From: Pseudomonas sp. 8Z | Lineage (GTDB): Bacteria > Pseudomonadota > Gammaproteobacteria > Pseudomonadales > Pseudomonadaceae | Assembly (NCBI RefSeq): GCF_902506535.1 | Contig: NZ_LR733825.1 | Span: 685,206 to 749,205, forward strand | Direction of reading: 5' to 3' | Length of the DNA: 64,000 nucleotides | Shown here: positions 13,599-22,184 of the stretch, one piece after another | Layout: each line of letters opens with the position of its first letter | Numbering within the stretch: the first letter of the stretch is position 1 | Notes under the pieces: generated by a model | Told to the model about the DNA's origin: nothing | What the model saw: the letters and a program-made list of their open reading frames with translations, nothing else | Databases searched by the model: none | Position numbers and translations under genes: made by a program

Positions 13599-14404
13599 CC
13601 TTGCGCACGCTGCTTGCCGCTCTACTGCTCAGCCTATGCCTGCCCCTGCAGGCAGCCACCGAAGCCATCGCGCTGAATTACCGCACCGCTGATGATTTGA
13701 TTGGCGTCGTGCAGTCCATGCTGGGCAATGAGGGGCGGGTCAGTGCTTATGGCAACCAACTGATCATCAACGCCCCACCCGCGAAAATTGGCGAAATTCG
13801 TGTCCTTCTGCAGCAACTTGACACCCCTGCGAGGCGCCTGCTGATCACGGTAGAAAGCAGCGACAGCAACTACCAGAACGACCGTGGCTATCGTGTCGAC
13901 GGCACCTTCAGTACAGGCAGCGCCGATGTTCAGGTTGGGCGCGGCGAAGTCGAGGGTCGAGATCAAGTTCGCATCATTCGCCGTAGCACCGACAGCCGTG
14001 GCGGCGGCAGTCAGCAAGTTCAGGCTACCGAGGGATATCCAGCGTTGATTCAGGTTGGCCAAAGCGTGCCATTAACCACGACCAGCACCGGCCCTTACGG
14101 GCAGATCTATCAGGACACTCAGTACCGCGATGTCACGCGCGGTTTTTACGTGACAGCGACGCTTTCCGGCGAACTGGTGCACGTCGCCATCAGCAGCCAG
14201 CGAGATCGCGTCAACAATACACGTCCTGGCGTAATCGACGTACAAAGCACCGATACCCGTGTCAGTGGTCGCCTCGGCGAATGGATCAGCCTTGGCGGCG
14301 TCAGCGAGCAGACCAGTTCGAATGGGCGTGACGTACTCAGACGCCAAACCACCCAGGGTCGCGAAGACATGTCTTTGCGCCTGAAAGTCGAAGCGCTGGA
14401 CTGA
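13595..14404 (+). CDS. Exported secretin-domain-like protein
   Basis: The protein has 269 residues with a clear Sec signal peptide (cleavage after LPLQA, about residue 21). Residues about 22-75 resemble a secretin N-domain/STN fold: AIALNYRTADDLIGVVQSMLG, then INAPPAKIGEIRVLLQQLDTP. The rest (about 80-269) is Ser/Gly/Thr-rich and beta-rich. It resembles part of the secretin homology region but is too short for a full outer-membrane gate. An ISLGGVSEQ segment near the end is like the secretin C-terminal block. The start overlaps the preceding stop (ATGA). I know of no proven role. It could be periplasmic or attached to the outer membrane. Confidence 0.75.
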   Translation: MTLRTLLAALLLSLCLPLQAATEAIALNYRTADDLIGVVQSMLGNEGRVSAYGNQLIINAPPAKIGEIRVLLQQLDTPARRLLITVESSDSNYQNDRGYRVDGTFSTGSADVQVGRGEVEGRDQVRIIRRSTDSRGGGSQQVQATEGYPALIQVGQSVPLTTTSTGPYGQIYQDTQYRDVTRGFYVTATLSGELVHVAISSQRDRVNNTRPGVIDVQSTDTRVSGRLGEWISLGGVSEQTSSNGRDVLRRQTTQGREDMSLRLKVEALD

Positions 14405-14462
14405 CCCCTACTTAAGTCGTACGTCATATGTGGTGCATTCCGAGAAAAAACCTGAAACCGCC

Positions 14463-14488
14463 GAAAAGCCCGGGCCAGCAGGCTTTTC
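14463..14488 (+). terminator. Possible terminator of the roxA-linked operon
   Basis: GAAAAGCC and GGCTTTTC form an 8-bp stem around a 10-base loop, 58 bases after the last gene. The T-run is inside the stem and the tail is not T-rich, so it is only a moderate candidate. Confidence 0.5.
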
Positions 14489-14516
14489 ACGTGACCAAGC
14501 AGTCGCCTTGAGAATA

Positions 14517-14542
14517 TGTAGTAGCGAAAAAAATTCACTACA
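14517..14542. promoter_or_regulatory. Operator TGTAGT-N14-ACTACA upstream of aceA (RccR-like)
   Basis: A perfect 6-bp inverted repeat is separated by exactly 14 bases. It matches what I remember of the binding site of RccR. RccR is an RpiR-family regulator in Pseudomonas that responds to KDPG and controls glyoxylate-shunt genes including aceA. It ends 6 bases before the proposed -35 box. The dyad is seen directly; the regulator is inferred. Confidence 0.72.
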
Positions 14543-14548
14543 AAAAGT

Positions 14549-14577
14549 TTGACGAAGCTTTTTGCCAGAGGCATGAT
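14549..14577 (+). promoter_or_regulatory. Probable sigma70 promoter of aceA
   Basis: TTGACG (14549-14554) is followed by a 17-base spacer and CATGAT (14572-14577). Transcription would begin near 14584. The TGTAGT dyad lies just upstream. Confidence 0.6.
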
Positions 14578-14583
14578 GACTTC

Positions 14584-14942
14584 GCTCCCGCTAGCCAGGG
14601 GTCCTGAAAAAGGATCTCCGAGGCGCCAGAGAAGTACTTCAAGGCGCCCCGTGTCCCAACAGCCCAAAAGGCCGTATGACGAGGTTACGACTGGAACGTA
14701 GTTGTCCTGAGGGACGGGGAAGCATGATGTACCTGACAGTTCGACCGGCTTGCCATCACGCCAAGGGTTTCCACGAGCCCGACAGCATTGGCTGCCACGC
14801 CAGACTGCTGCCCCGCCTTTTTTGGTCAATCCTCGTCCACCAGCCGTCAACTCGCCGTCGAGCGGTAGCCCCGCAGATTCCTGCGCTTGCGCATGGTCTC
14901 GGGTAGTCGGTGCTCAACCCACACATTTCTGAAGGATTGACC
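14584..14942 (+). other. Long untranslated leader of aceA
   Basis: If the promoter above is right, about 360 bases are transcribed before the aceA start. No convincing reading frame is present. Several small stems can be drawn: GGCGCC at both ends of 14622-14646 around GAAGTACTTC, and GGTCCT-GAAAA-AGGATC near 14600. I recognise no known riboswitch. Confidence 0.4.
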
Positions 14943-16538
14943 ATGTCCGCATATCAAAACGACATCAAGGCTGTGGCTGCGCTGAAAGAGCAATTCGGTA
15001 GCAGCTGGAGCGCAATCAACCCTGAGTCAGTCGCCCGTATGCGCGCTCAGAACCGTTTCAAGACCGGTCTGGAAATCGCCCAGTACACCGCCGACATCAT
15101 GCGCAAGGACATGGAAGAGTACGACGCCGACTCCTCCCTCTACACCCAGTCGCTGGGTTGCTGGCACGGCTTCATCGGCCAACAGAAGCTAATCTCGATC
15201 AAGAAGCATCTCAAGACCACCAACAAGAAGTACCTGTACCTGTCCGGCTGGATGGTCGCCGCCCTGCGTTCTGACTTCGGCCCGCTGCCGGATCAGTCGA
15301 TGCACGAGAAAACCGCTGTTTCCGACCTGATCGAAGAGCTCTACACCTTCCTGCGTCAGGCTGACAGCCGCGAACTGGATCTGCTGTTCACCGCTCTGGA
15401 CGCAGCCCGCGAATCTGGCGACCACGCCAAGGCCGCCGAAATTCAGGCCCAAGTCGATAATTTCGAAACTCATATCGTGCCGATCATCGCTGACATCGAT
15501 GCTGGTTTCGGCAACCCGGAGGCCACCTACCTACTGGCCAAGCGCATGATCGAAGCAGGCGCCTGCTGCATCCAGATCGAAAACCAGGTTTCCGACGAGA
15601 AGCAGTGCGGCCACCAGGACGGTAAAGTGACCGTTCCTCACGCCGACTTCCTCGCCAAGATCGCTGCCGTTCGCTACGCCTTCCTCGAGCTGGGCATCGA
15701 TAACGGCGTGATCGTCGCTCGTACCGACTCCCTGGGCGCCGGCCTGACCAAGCAGATCGCCGTGACCAAAGAGCCGGGTGACCTGGGCGACCTGTACAAC
15801 TCCTTCCTCGATTGCGAAGAAATCTCCGCCGGCGAGTTGGGTAACGGTGACGTGATCATCAAGCGCGAAGGCAAGCTTCTGCGTCCCAAGCGCCTGCCGT
15901 CCAATCTGTTCCAGTTCCGCAAGGGCACCGGCGAAGACCGCTGCGTACTGGACTGCATCACCAGCCTGCAAAATGGCGCCGACTTGCTGTGGATCGAAAC
16001 CGAGAAGCCGCACGTTGGCCAGATCAAGGCCATGGTTGACCGCATCCGCGAAGTCATCCCGAACGCCAAGCTGGTGTACAACAACAGCCCGTCCTTCAAC
16101 TGGACGCTGAACTTCCGCCAGCAGGTGTTCGACGCCATGGCTGCCGACGGCAAGGACGTATCGGCCTACGACCGCGCCAAACTGATGAGTGTGGAGTACG
16201 ACGAGACCGAACTGGCCAAGCTGGCTGACGAGAAGATCCGTACCTTCCAGCGCGATGGTTCGGCCCACGCCGGCATCTTCCACCACCTGATCACCCTGCC
16301 GACCTACCACACTGCGGCCCTGTCCACCGACAATCTGGCCAAAGGCTACTTCGCCGACCAGGGCATGCTGGCCTACGTGAAAGGTGTTCAGCGTCAGGAA
16401 CTGCGTCAGGGTATCGCCTGCGTCAAGCACCAGAACATGGCTGGCTCCGACATCGGCGACAACCATAAAGAGTACTTCGCTGGCGAAGCTGCTCTGAAGG
16501 CGAGCGGTAAAGACAACACCATGAACCAGTTCCACTAA
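14943..16538 (+). CDS. aceA: Isocitrate lyase
   Basis: AceA is the first enzyme of the glyoxylate shunt and splits isocitrate into glyoxylate and succinate. The protein has 531 residues, the length of the long Pseudomonas-type enzyme rather than the 434-residue E. coli type. Metal- and substrate-binding blocks include PIIADIDAGFGN and the active-site loop DEKQCGHQDGK, with the catalytic Cys in QCGH. RTDSLGA and NNSPSFNW follow. The ATG has GAAGGA upstream; an earlier frame extension adds 11 residues not typical of AceA. Malate synthase is not in this window. Its competitors for isocitrate, Icd and Idh, are encoded 9-12 kb upstream. Confidence 0.97.
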   Translation: MSAYQNDIKAVAALKEQFGSSWSAINPESVARMRAQNRFKTGLEIAQYTADIMRKDMEEYDADSSLYTQSLGCWHGFIGQQKLISIKKHLKTTNKKYLYLSGWMVAALRSDFGPLPDQSMHEKTAVSDLIEELYTFLRQADSRELDLLFTALDAARESGDHAKAAEIQAQVDNFETHIVPIIADIDAGFGNPEATYLLAKRMIEAGACCIQIENQVSDEKQCGHQDGKVTVPHADFLAKIAAVRYAFLELGIDNGVIVARTDSLGAGLTKQIAVTKEPGDLGDLYNSFLDCEEISAGELGNGDVIIKREGKLLRPKRLPSNLFQFRKGTGEDRCVLDCITSLQNGADLLWIETEKPHVGQIKAMVDRIREVIPNAKLVYNNSPSFNWTLNFRQQVFDAMAADGKDVSAYDRAKLMSVEYDETELAKLADEKIRTFQRDGSAHAGIFHHLITLPTYHTAALSTDNLAKGYFADQGMLAYVKGVQRQELRQGIACVKHQNMAGSDIGDNHKEYFAGEAALKASGKDNTMNQFH

Positions 16539-16590
16539 GAATGGTTCTCCCCTGCGGGCCACGCACCCGCAGCGGCCAATTGCCTAATCC

Positions 16591-16615
16591 GCCCCGGCTT
16601 GCCGGGGCTTTTTTA
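16591..16615 (+). terminator. Rho-independent terminator of aceA
   Basis: The perfect stem GCCCCGGC / GCCGGGGC is followed by TTTTTTA. Confidence 0.92.
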
Positions 16616-16854
16616 TCGCTAGGTTTTGTACGAAAAATCGTCGAGCGAAGGTCAGGTACGGTAAATGAGCATTTGCCCGGACTGACGCTCCAGCCCGTTT
16701 TAACTAAGCATCATCGAGCGCAGGCGCTTTTCGTCCAGAGCCTGGAAAACAGTCACGGCATTCAATATGTCCGACCTCGTCCAAGCTAAGTTAGACGGCG
16801 CATATTATCGCCTCATTTCTCCTGCATCCGCTCAATCAAGAGCCCTCAATGAAG

Positions 16855-16881
16855 GCATGCGGAAGTTGTACTTCCGCATGC
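16855..16881. repeat. Perfect 12-bp inverted repeat in the aceA-nuoA gap
   Basis: GCATGCGGAAGT, a TGT loop and ACTTCCGCATGC form a very stable hairpin. No T-run follows on either strand, so it is not a standard terminator. It could be a protein-binding site, the remnant of a palindromic repeat, or an RNA element if the nuo leader is long. Confidence 0.75.
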
Positions 16882-17134
16882 TTGCGTATTAATGCAAAGA
16901 GCCATTTGACGCCACTCAACAGGTGAAGCTCATTGCGCTTTAACCATCCTGATCACCCGCTGAGGTGGACGCAACCAACACCAACGCCGTTATCGAAGAT
17001 TCGTCACGCGGCGCAAGGCTGCGTGTTGCAAATAGACATTCTGACCGGGCTGTCCTGGGGCGATTTCAACTCAGCATCACCGACAGGTAATTTCCGTACA
17101 AAGTCTAGGAACCAATAGGTTCATACAGCGCCTG

Positions 17135-17160
17135 TGTAGTGGCAGTTAGAGGCAACTACC
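17135..17160. promoter_or_regulatory. TGTAGT-N14-ACTACC dyad upstream of nuoA (RccR-like)
   Basis: This site matches the aceA operator in 11 of 12 arm positions and has the same 14-base spacing. It lies about 180 bases before the nuoA start, within the likely promoter zone. Regulation of complex I by the same factor as aceA is inferred from this match alone. Confidence 0.6.
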
Positions 17161-17339
17161 GACATCAATGCCGCCTTCTCTTGCTTGCGTGAGGTGCCGT
17201 GAAATTTATTTTTCAAATGGAAATTTACTTATGCCGTTAACCGGGCATAGAATTGATTTCAGGATTTTTCAGGGTTAGTGCTTCGTGCGCAGCCTCATTA
17301 CAAATAATAGAAGCCGTCTCTTTCCCAAGGGGTACCGGC

Positions 17340-17753
17340 ATGCCTGATGCGGTAACGACCATGTCCCAGAACTGGGCTTTCGCTGTTTTCCTGCTTGGTG
17401 TATGCGGGCTCATCGCCTTCATGCTCGGCGTTTCCAGCCTGCTTGGCAGCAAGGCGTGGGGGCGCAGCAAGAACGAGCCGTTCGAGTCGGGCATGCTCCC
17501 CACCGGCAGCGCGCGTCTGCGCTTGTCAGCCAAGTTCTATCTGGTCGCGATGCTCTTCGTGATCTTCGACGTTGAAGCCCTCTATCTCTTCGCTTGGGCA
17601 GTCTCAGTGCGCGAAAGCGGCTGGGCGGGCCTGATCGAAGCTACAGTTTTCATAGCAATTCTGTTGGCAGGTCTTGTCTATCTTTGGCGTATCGGCGCGC
17701 TCGATTGGGCTCCGCAGGGACGTCGTGAACGACAGGCGAAGCTAAAACAATGA
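17340..17753 (+). CDS. nuoA: NADH-quinone oxidoreductase subunit A
   Basis: NuoA is a small membrane subunit of complex I, at the junction between the membrane and peripheral arms. The protein has 137 residues and three hydrophobic helices. The conserved loop [14 protein letters not shown] is visible around residues 43-60, followed by [24 protein letters not shown]. The start [14 protein letters not shown] was chosen to match the family length. The frame extends upstream, but with unrelated sequence. It is the first gene of a 13-gene operon in the order A-B-CD-E-F-G-H-I-J-K-L-M-N. Confidence 0.96.
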   Translation: MPDAVTTMSQNWAFAVFLLGVCGLIAFMLGVSSLLGSKAWGRSKNEPFESGMLPTGSARLRLSAKFYLVAMLFVIFDVEALYLFAWAVSVRESGWAGLIEATVFIAILLAGLVYLWRIGALDWAPQGRRERQAKLKQ

Positions 17754-17763
17754 GGCTTTGGCG

Positions 17764-18441
17764 ATGCAATACAAACTTACTCGGGTCGACCCGGATGCGC
17801 CCAATGAGGCGTATCCGATCGGCCAGCGGGAGGTCGTCTCCGACCCGCTGCTAGAAGATCAGGTTCACAAGAACATCTACATGGGCAAGCTCTCGGACGT
17901 GCTTAACGGCGCGGTCAACTGGGGGCGCAAGAACTCCTTGTGGCCGTACAACTTCGGCCTGTCCTGCTGCTATGTGGAAATGACCACCGCCTTTACCGCC
18001 CCGCACGACGTGGCGCGCTTCGGCGCGGAAGTCATTCGTGCATCACCGCGTCAGGCCGATTTCATGGTCATCGCCGGCACCTGCTTCATCAAGATGGCGC
18101 CAGTCATCCAGCGTCTCTATGAGCAGATGCTGGAGCCCAAGTGGGTCATCTCCATGGGTTCATGCGCCAATTCCGGCGGCATGTACGACATCTACTCGGT
18201 CGTTCAGGGCGTGGACAAGTTCCTCCCCGTGGACGTCTACATTCCCGGCTGCCCGCCCCGCCCCGAGGCGTTCCTGCAAGGCTTGATGCTGCTGCAGGAA
18301 TCCATCGGCCAGGAGCGCCGCCCGCTATCCTGGGTCGTAGGCGATCAAGGCATCTACCGTGCCGAAATGCCTTCGCAGAAGGAACAGCGACGCGAGCAGC
18401 GAATCGCCGTTACCAACCTGCGTAGCCCCGACGAAGTCTGA
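17764..18441 (+). CDS. nuoB: NADH-quinone oxidoreductase subunit B
   Basis: NuoB carries cluster N2, the last iron-sulfur centre before quinone. The protein has 225 residues. The cluster ligands are seen in [12 protein letters not shown] (two adjacent Cys), [17 protein letters not shown] and [10 protein letters not shown]. The ATG at 17764 gives [15 protein letters not shown], the Pseudomonas N-terminus. A TTG two codons earlier is possible but less likely. It lies 10 bases after nuoA. Confidence 0.97.
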   Translation: MQYKLTRVDPDAPNEAYPIGQREVVSDPLLEDQVHKNIYMGKLSDVLNGAVNWGRKNSLWPYNFGLSCCYVEMTTAFTAPHDVARFGAEVIRASPRQADFMVIAGTCFIKMAPVIQRLYEQMLEPKWVISMGSCANSGGMYDIYSVVQGVDKFLPVDVYIPGCPPRPEAFLQGLMLLQESIGQERRPLSWVVGDQGIYRAEMPSQKEQRREQRIAVTNLRSPDEV

Positions 18442-18504
18442 GCCGGTGCTTGCCTGAGCAAGCGTCACGCCCACTTTCTACGTTGATCGACAGCGACCGA
18501 GACC

Positions 18505-20286
18505 ATGACTCAAGACACCGTTGTGTCCATACCGCCTTATAAGGCTGACGACCAGGACGTCGTCGCCGAACTGCGCGCCCGCTTTGGCGACGACAGTTTC
18601 ACCCTGCAAGCGACCCGCACCGGCATGCCGGTACTCTGGGTCGCTCGTGAGCGCCTTATTGAAGTGCTCACCTGCCTGCGTAACCTGCCGCGCCCCTACG
18701 TGATGCTTTACGATCTGCACGGCGTCGACGAGCGCCTGCGCACCCAGCGCCGCGGCCTGCCAGATGCCGACTTCACGGTTTTCTATCACCTGATGTCGCT
18801 GGAGCGTAATAGTGACGTAATGATCAAGGTGGCCTTGTCCGAGCGCGACCTCAACCTGCCCACCGCCACCGGCATCTGGCCCAACGCCAATTGGTACGAG
18901 CGCGAAGTCTGGGACCTGTACGGCATCACCTTCACCGGCCACCCACACCTGAGCCGCATCATGATGCCGCCGACCTGGGAAGGTCACCCGCTGCGCAAGG
19001 ACTACCCGGCGCGCGCCACCGAATTCGATCCGTTCAGCCTGACCCTGGCCAAGCAGCAGCTAGAAGAAGAAGCTGCGCGCTTCCGCCCCGAAGATTGGGG
19101 CATGAAACGCGGCGGCGAGCACGAGGACTACATGTTCCTCAACCTCGGCCCCAACCACCCATCCGCCCACGGCGCCTTCCGCATCATCCTGCAGCTCGAC
19201 GGCGAAGAAATCGTCGATTGCGTGCCGGAGATCGGCTACCACCACCGTGGCGCCGAGAAGATGGCCGAGCGGCAGAGCTGGCACAGCTTCATCCCTTACA
19301 CCGACCGCATCGACTACCTAGGCGGGGTGATGAACAACCTGCCCTACGTGCTCTCGGTGGAGAAGCTGGCCGGCATCAAGGTACCGGCCCGTGTCGACTT
19401 CATCCGCGTGATGATGGCCGAGTTCTTCCGCATCACCAGCCACCTGCTGTTCCTCGGCACCTACATCCAGGACGTTGGCGCCATGACGCCGGTGTTCTTC
19501 ACCTTCACCGACCGCCAGCGCGCCTACAAGGTGATCGAGGCCATCACCGGCTTCCGCCTGCACCCGGCCTGGTACCGTATCGGCGGCGTCGCCCACGACC
19601 TGCCGCGCGGCTGGGACAAGCTGGTCAAGGAATTCGTCGACTGGCTGCCCAAACGCCTCGACGAATACGAGAAGGCCGCGCTGAAGAACAGCATCCTCAA
19701 GGCCCGTACCATCGGTGTGGCGCAATACAACACCAAGGAAGCGCTGGAATGGGGCACCACCGGTGCCGGTCTGCGCGCCACTGGTTGCGACTTTGACCTG
19801 CGCAAGGCGCGCCCCTACTCCGGCTACGAGCACTTCGAGTTCGAAGTGCCGCTGGCCGTCAACGGCGATGCCTATGACCGCTGCATGGTGCGCGTCGAGG
19901 AGATGCGCCAGAGCATCAAGATCATCGATCAGTGTCTGCGCAACATGCCGGAAGGCCCCTATAAGGCGGACCATCCGCTGACCACACCGCCGCCGAAAGA
20001 ACGCACGCTGCAGCACATCGAAACCCTGATCACCCACTTCCTGCAGGTTTCCTGGGGGCCGGTCATGCCGGCCAACGAAGCCTTCCAGATGATCGAGGCG
20101 ACCAAGGGCATCAACAGCTATTACCTGACGAGCGACGGCAGCACCATGAGCTACCGTACCCGGATTCGCACCCCCAGCTTCGCCCACCTGCAGCAGATCC
20201 CCTCGGTGATTCGCGGCAGCATGGTGGCGGATCTGATTGCTTACCTGGGCAGTATCGACTTCGTCATGGCCGACGTGGACCGCTGA
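18505..20286 (+). CDS. nuoC: NADH-quinone oxidoreductase subunit C/D (fused)
   Basis: This fused subunit of the hydrophilic arm has 593 residues. The NuoC part (about 1-190) ends near [17 protein letters not shown]. The NuoD part begins near [21 protein letters not shown] and forms much of the quinone-binding cavity, with [12 protein letters not shown] containing the conserved His. The C-terminus [11 protein letters not shown] is the family end. The C-D fusion is typical of enterobacteria and pseudomonads. It is separated from nuoB by 63 bases and from nuoE by 2 bases. Confidence 0.97.
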   Translation: MTQDTVVSIPPYKADDQDVVAELRARFGDDSFTLQATRTGMPVLWVARERLIEVLTCLRNLPRPYVMLYDLHGVDERLRTQRRGLPDADFTVFYHLMSLERNSDVMIKVALSERDLNLPTATGIWPNANWYEREVWDLYGITFTGHPHLSRIMMPPTWEGHPLRKDYPARATEFDPFSLTLAKQQLEEEAARFRPEDWGMKRGGEHEDYMFLNLGPNHPSAHGAFRIILQLDGEEIVDCVPEIGYHHRGAEKMAERQSWHSFIPYTDRIDYLGGVMNNLPYVLSVEKLAGIKVPARVDFIRVMMAEFFRITSHLLFLGTYIQDVGAMTPVFFTFTDRQRAYKVIEAITGFRLHPAWYRIGGVAHDLPRGWDKLVKEFVDWLPKRLDEYEKAALKNSILKARTIGVAQYNTKEALEWGTTGAGLRATGCDFDLRKARPYSGYEHFEFEVPLAVNGDAYDRCMVRVEEMRQSIKIIDQCLRNMPEGPYKADHPLTTPPPKERTLQHIETLITHFLQVSWGPVMPANEAFQMIEATKGINSYYLTSDGSTMSYRTRIRTPSFAHLQQIPSVIRGSMVADLIAYLGSIDFVMADVDR

Positions 20287-20288
20287 TC

Positions 20289-20783
20289 ATGAGCACGCTA
20301 ATTCAGACCGACCGTTTCACCCTCAGCGAAACCGAGCGCTCGGCCATCGAGCACGAGATGCACCACTACGAAGACCCGCGCGCCGCCAGCATCGAGGCGC
20401 TGAAGATCGTGCAGAAGCAGCGCGGCTGGGTGCCGGATGGTGCCGCTGACGCCATTGGCGCGATCCTCGGCATTCCCGCCAGCGATGTTGAAGGCGTGGC
20501 CACCTTCTACAGCCAGATCTTCCGTCAGCCAGTCGGCCGTCACGTGATTCGCGTGTGCGACAGCATGACCTGCTATATCGGCGGCCATGAGTCGGTGGTC
20601 AGTGAGATGCAGAAGCAGCTCGGCATCGGCCTCGGCCAGACCACCAGCGATGAGCGCTTCACCCTGCTGCCGGTGTGCTGCCTGGGCAACTGCGACAAGG
20701 CCCCTGCGCTGATGATCGACGACGACACCTTCGGCGATGTGCAACCGGGCGGCGTCGCCAAGCTGCTGGAGGACTACAAATGA
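20289..20783 (+). CDS. nuoE: NADH-quinone oxidoreductase subunit E
   Basis: NuoE holds the [2Fe-2S] cluster N1a in the NADH-input module, together with NuoF and NuoG. The protein has 164 residues. The four cluster Cys lie in [10 protein letters not shown] and [13 protein letters not shown], with a thioredoxin-like fold around them. Its stop overlaps the nuoF start, so the two are translationally coupled. Confidence 0.97.
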   Translation: MSTLIQTDRFTLSETERSAIEHEMHHYEDPRAASIEALKIVQKQRGWVPDGAADAIGAILGIPASDVEGVATFYSQIFRQPVGRHVIRVCDSMTCYIGGHESVVSEMQKQLGIGLGQTTSDERFTLLPVCCLGNCDKAPALMIDDDTFGDVQPGGVAKLLEDYK

Positions 20784-22126
20784 AGACCCTGACCTCCATC
20801 GGCCCAGCCAACCGCATTACCCGCAGCGAAGAAACTCATCCGCTGACCTGGCGCCTGCGTGACGACGCCCAGCCGGTATGGCTGGAGGAATACCAGCAGA
20901 AGAACGGCTACGCGGCCGCACGCAAGGCGCTGACCGAGATGGCCCAGGCCGACATCGTGCAGACCGTCAAGGAATCCGGCCTCAAGGGCCGTGGCGGTGC
21001 GGGCTTCCCCACGGGCGTGAAGTGGGGCCTGATGCCAGCCGACGAATCCATGAACATCCGCTACCTGTTGTGCAACGCGGATGAAATGGAGCCCAACACC
21101 TGGAAAGACCGCATGCTCATGGAGCAACTGCCGCACCTGCTGGTGGAAGGCATGCTGATCTCCGCGCGCGCGCTCAAGGCCTATCGCGGCTACATCTTCC
21201 TGCGTGGCGAGTACGTCGACGCCGCCGCCAACCTCAACCGCGCCATCGAGGAAGCCAAGGCCGCCGGCCTGCTGGGCAAGAACATCTTCGGCAGCGGCTT
21301 CGATTTCGAGCTGTTCGTGCACACCGGCGCCGGTCGCTATATCTGCGGCGAAGAAACCGCGCTGATCAACTCGCTGGAAGGCCGCCGCGCCAACCCGCGC
21401 GCCAAGCCGCCCTTCCCCGCGGCCGTAGGCGTCTGGGGCAAGCCCACCTGCGTCAACAACGTCGAAACCCTGTGCAACGTGCCGGCCATCATTGGCCAGG
21501 GCGTGGACTGGTACAAAAGCCTCGCCCTCCCCGGCAGCGAAGACCACGGCACCAAATTGATGGGCTTCTCCGGCAAGGTGAAGAACCCCGGCTTGTGGGA
21601 GCTGCCTTTCGGCATCAGCGCCCGCGAACTGTTCGAGGACTATGCCGGCGGCATGCGCGATGGCTACAGGCTCAAGTGCTGGCAGCCTGGCGGCGCCGGT
21701 ACCGGCTTTCTGTTGCCTGAGCATCTCGAGGCGCAGATGTACGCAGGCGGCATCGGTAAAGTCGGCACGCGCATGGGCACCGGCCTGGCGCTGGCGGTCG
21801 ACGACTCGATCAACATGGTTTCCCTGCTGCGCAACATGGAAGAGTTCTTCGCCCGCGAGTCCTGTGGCTGGTGTACGCCGTGTCGCGACGGCCTGCCGTG
21901 GAGCGTGAAGATTCTCCGCGCCCTGGAACGCAAGCAAGGCACCGCCGAAGACATCCAGACCCTGCTCGGCCTGGTCAACTTCCTCGGCCCCGGCAAGACC
22001 TTCTGCGCGCATGCGCCAGGTGCCGTGGAGCCGTTGGGCAGTGCCATCAAGTATTTCCGTGAAGAGTTCGAGGCCGGTGTGGCCCAGGCGGCGACCACGC
22101 CCCGCATACCGACGACTGCGAACTGA
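20780..22126 (+). CDS. nuoF: NADH-quinone oxidoreductase subunit F
   Basis: NuoF binds NADH and FMN and carries cluster N3. The protein has 448 residues. [14 protein letters not shown] (about 71) is the NADH/FMN-binding glycine-rich motif, and [14 protein letters not shown] follows. The [4Fe-4S] ligands are in [12 protein letters not shown] plus a distal Cys in [10 protein letters not shown]. The ATG at 20780 overlaps the nuoE stop. An upstream in-frame ATG would run back into nuoE. Confidence 0.97.
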   Translation: MKTLTSIGPANRITRSEETHPLTWRLRDDAQPVWLEEYQQKNGYAAARKALTEMAQADIVQTVKESGLKGRGGAGFPTGVKWGLMPADESMNIRYLLCNADEMEPNTWKDRMLMEQLPHLLVEGMLISARALKAYRGYIFLRGEYVDAAANLNRAIEEAKAAGLLGKNIFGSGFDFELFVHTGAGRYICGEETALINSLEGRRANPRAKPPFPAAVGVWGKPTCVNNVETLCNVPAIIGQGVDWYKSLALPGSEDHGTKLMGFSGKVKNPGLWELPFGISARELFEDYAGGMRDGYRLKCWQPGGAGTGFLLPEHLEAQMYAGGIGKVGTRMGTGLALAVDDSINMVSLLRNMEEFFARESCGWCTPCRDGLPWSVKILRALERKQGTAEDIQTLLGLVNFLGPGKTFCAHAPGAVEPLGSAIKYFREEFEAGVAQAATTPRIPTTAN

Positions 22127-22184
22127 ACAGACGAATTCCCTTAGCCAGCCGCCTTAGCAAGCGGGTAAACGAAGACTTAAAGAA

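Larger units (their letters stand above)
16616..17339 (+). promoter_or_regulatory. Upstream control region of the nuo operon
   Basis: This 724-base stretch separates the aceA terminator from nuoA. I see no supported gene. It holds a 12-bp perfect hairpin (16855-16881), a TGTAGT-N14-ACTACC dyad (17135-17160), and a weaker TATGCC-N8-GGCATA dyad (17230-17249). The segment 17200-17240 is AT-rich and is the most promoter-like part, but I could not fix -35 and -10 boxes with confidence. Confidence 0.6.

Noticed and set aside
14146..14850. Open frame of 234 codons on the minus strand over the aceA leader and the preceding gene
   Set aside because: It overlaps a real gene and regulatory DNA, its composition is unlike a protein, and it has no start signal.
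16933..17118. Open frame of 61 codons in the nuo control region
   Set aside because: There is no ribosome-binding site, no recognisable sequence, and nothing to suggest coding.
17230..17249. Dyad TATGCC-N8-GGCATA before nuoA
   Set aside because: The arms are only 6 bp and match no regulator I know, so it is mentioned with the control region but not called as an operator.
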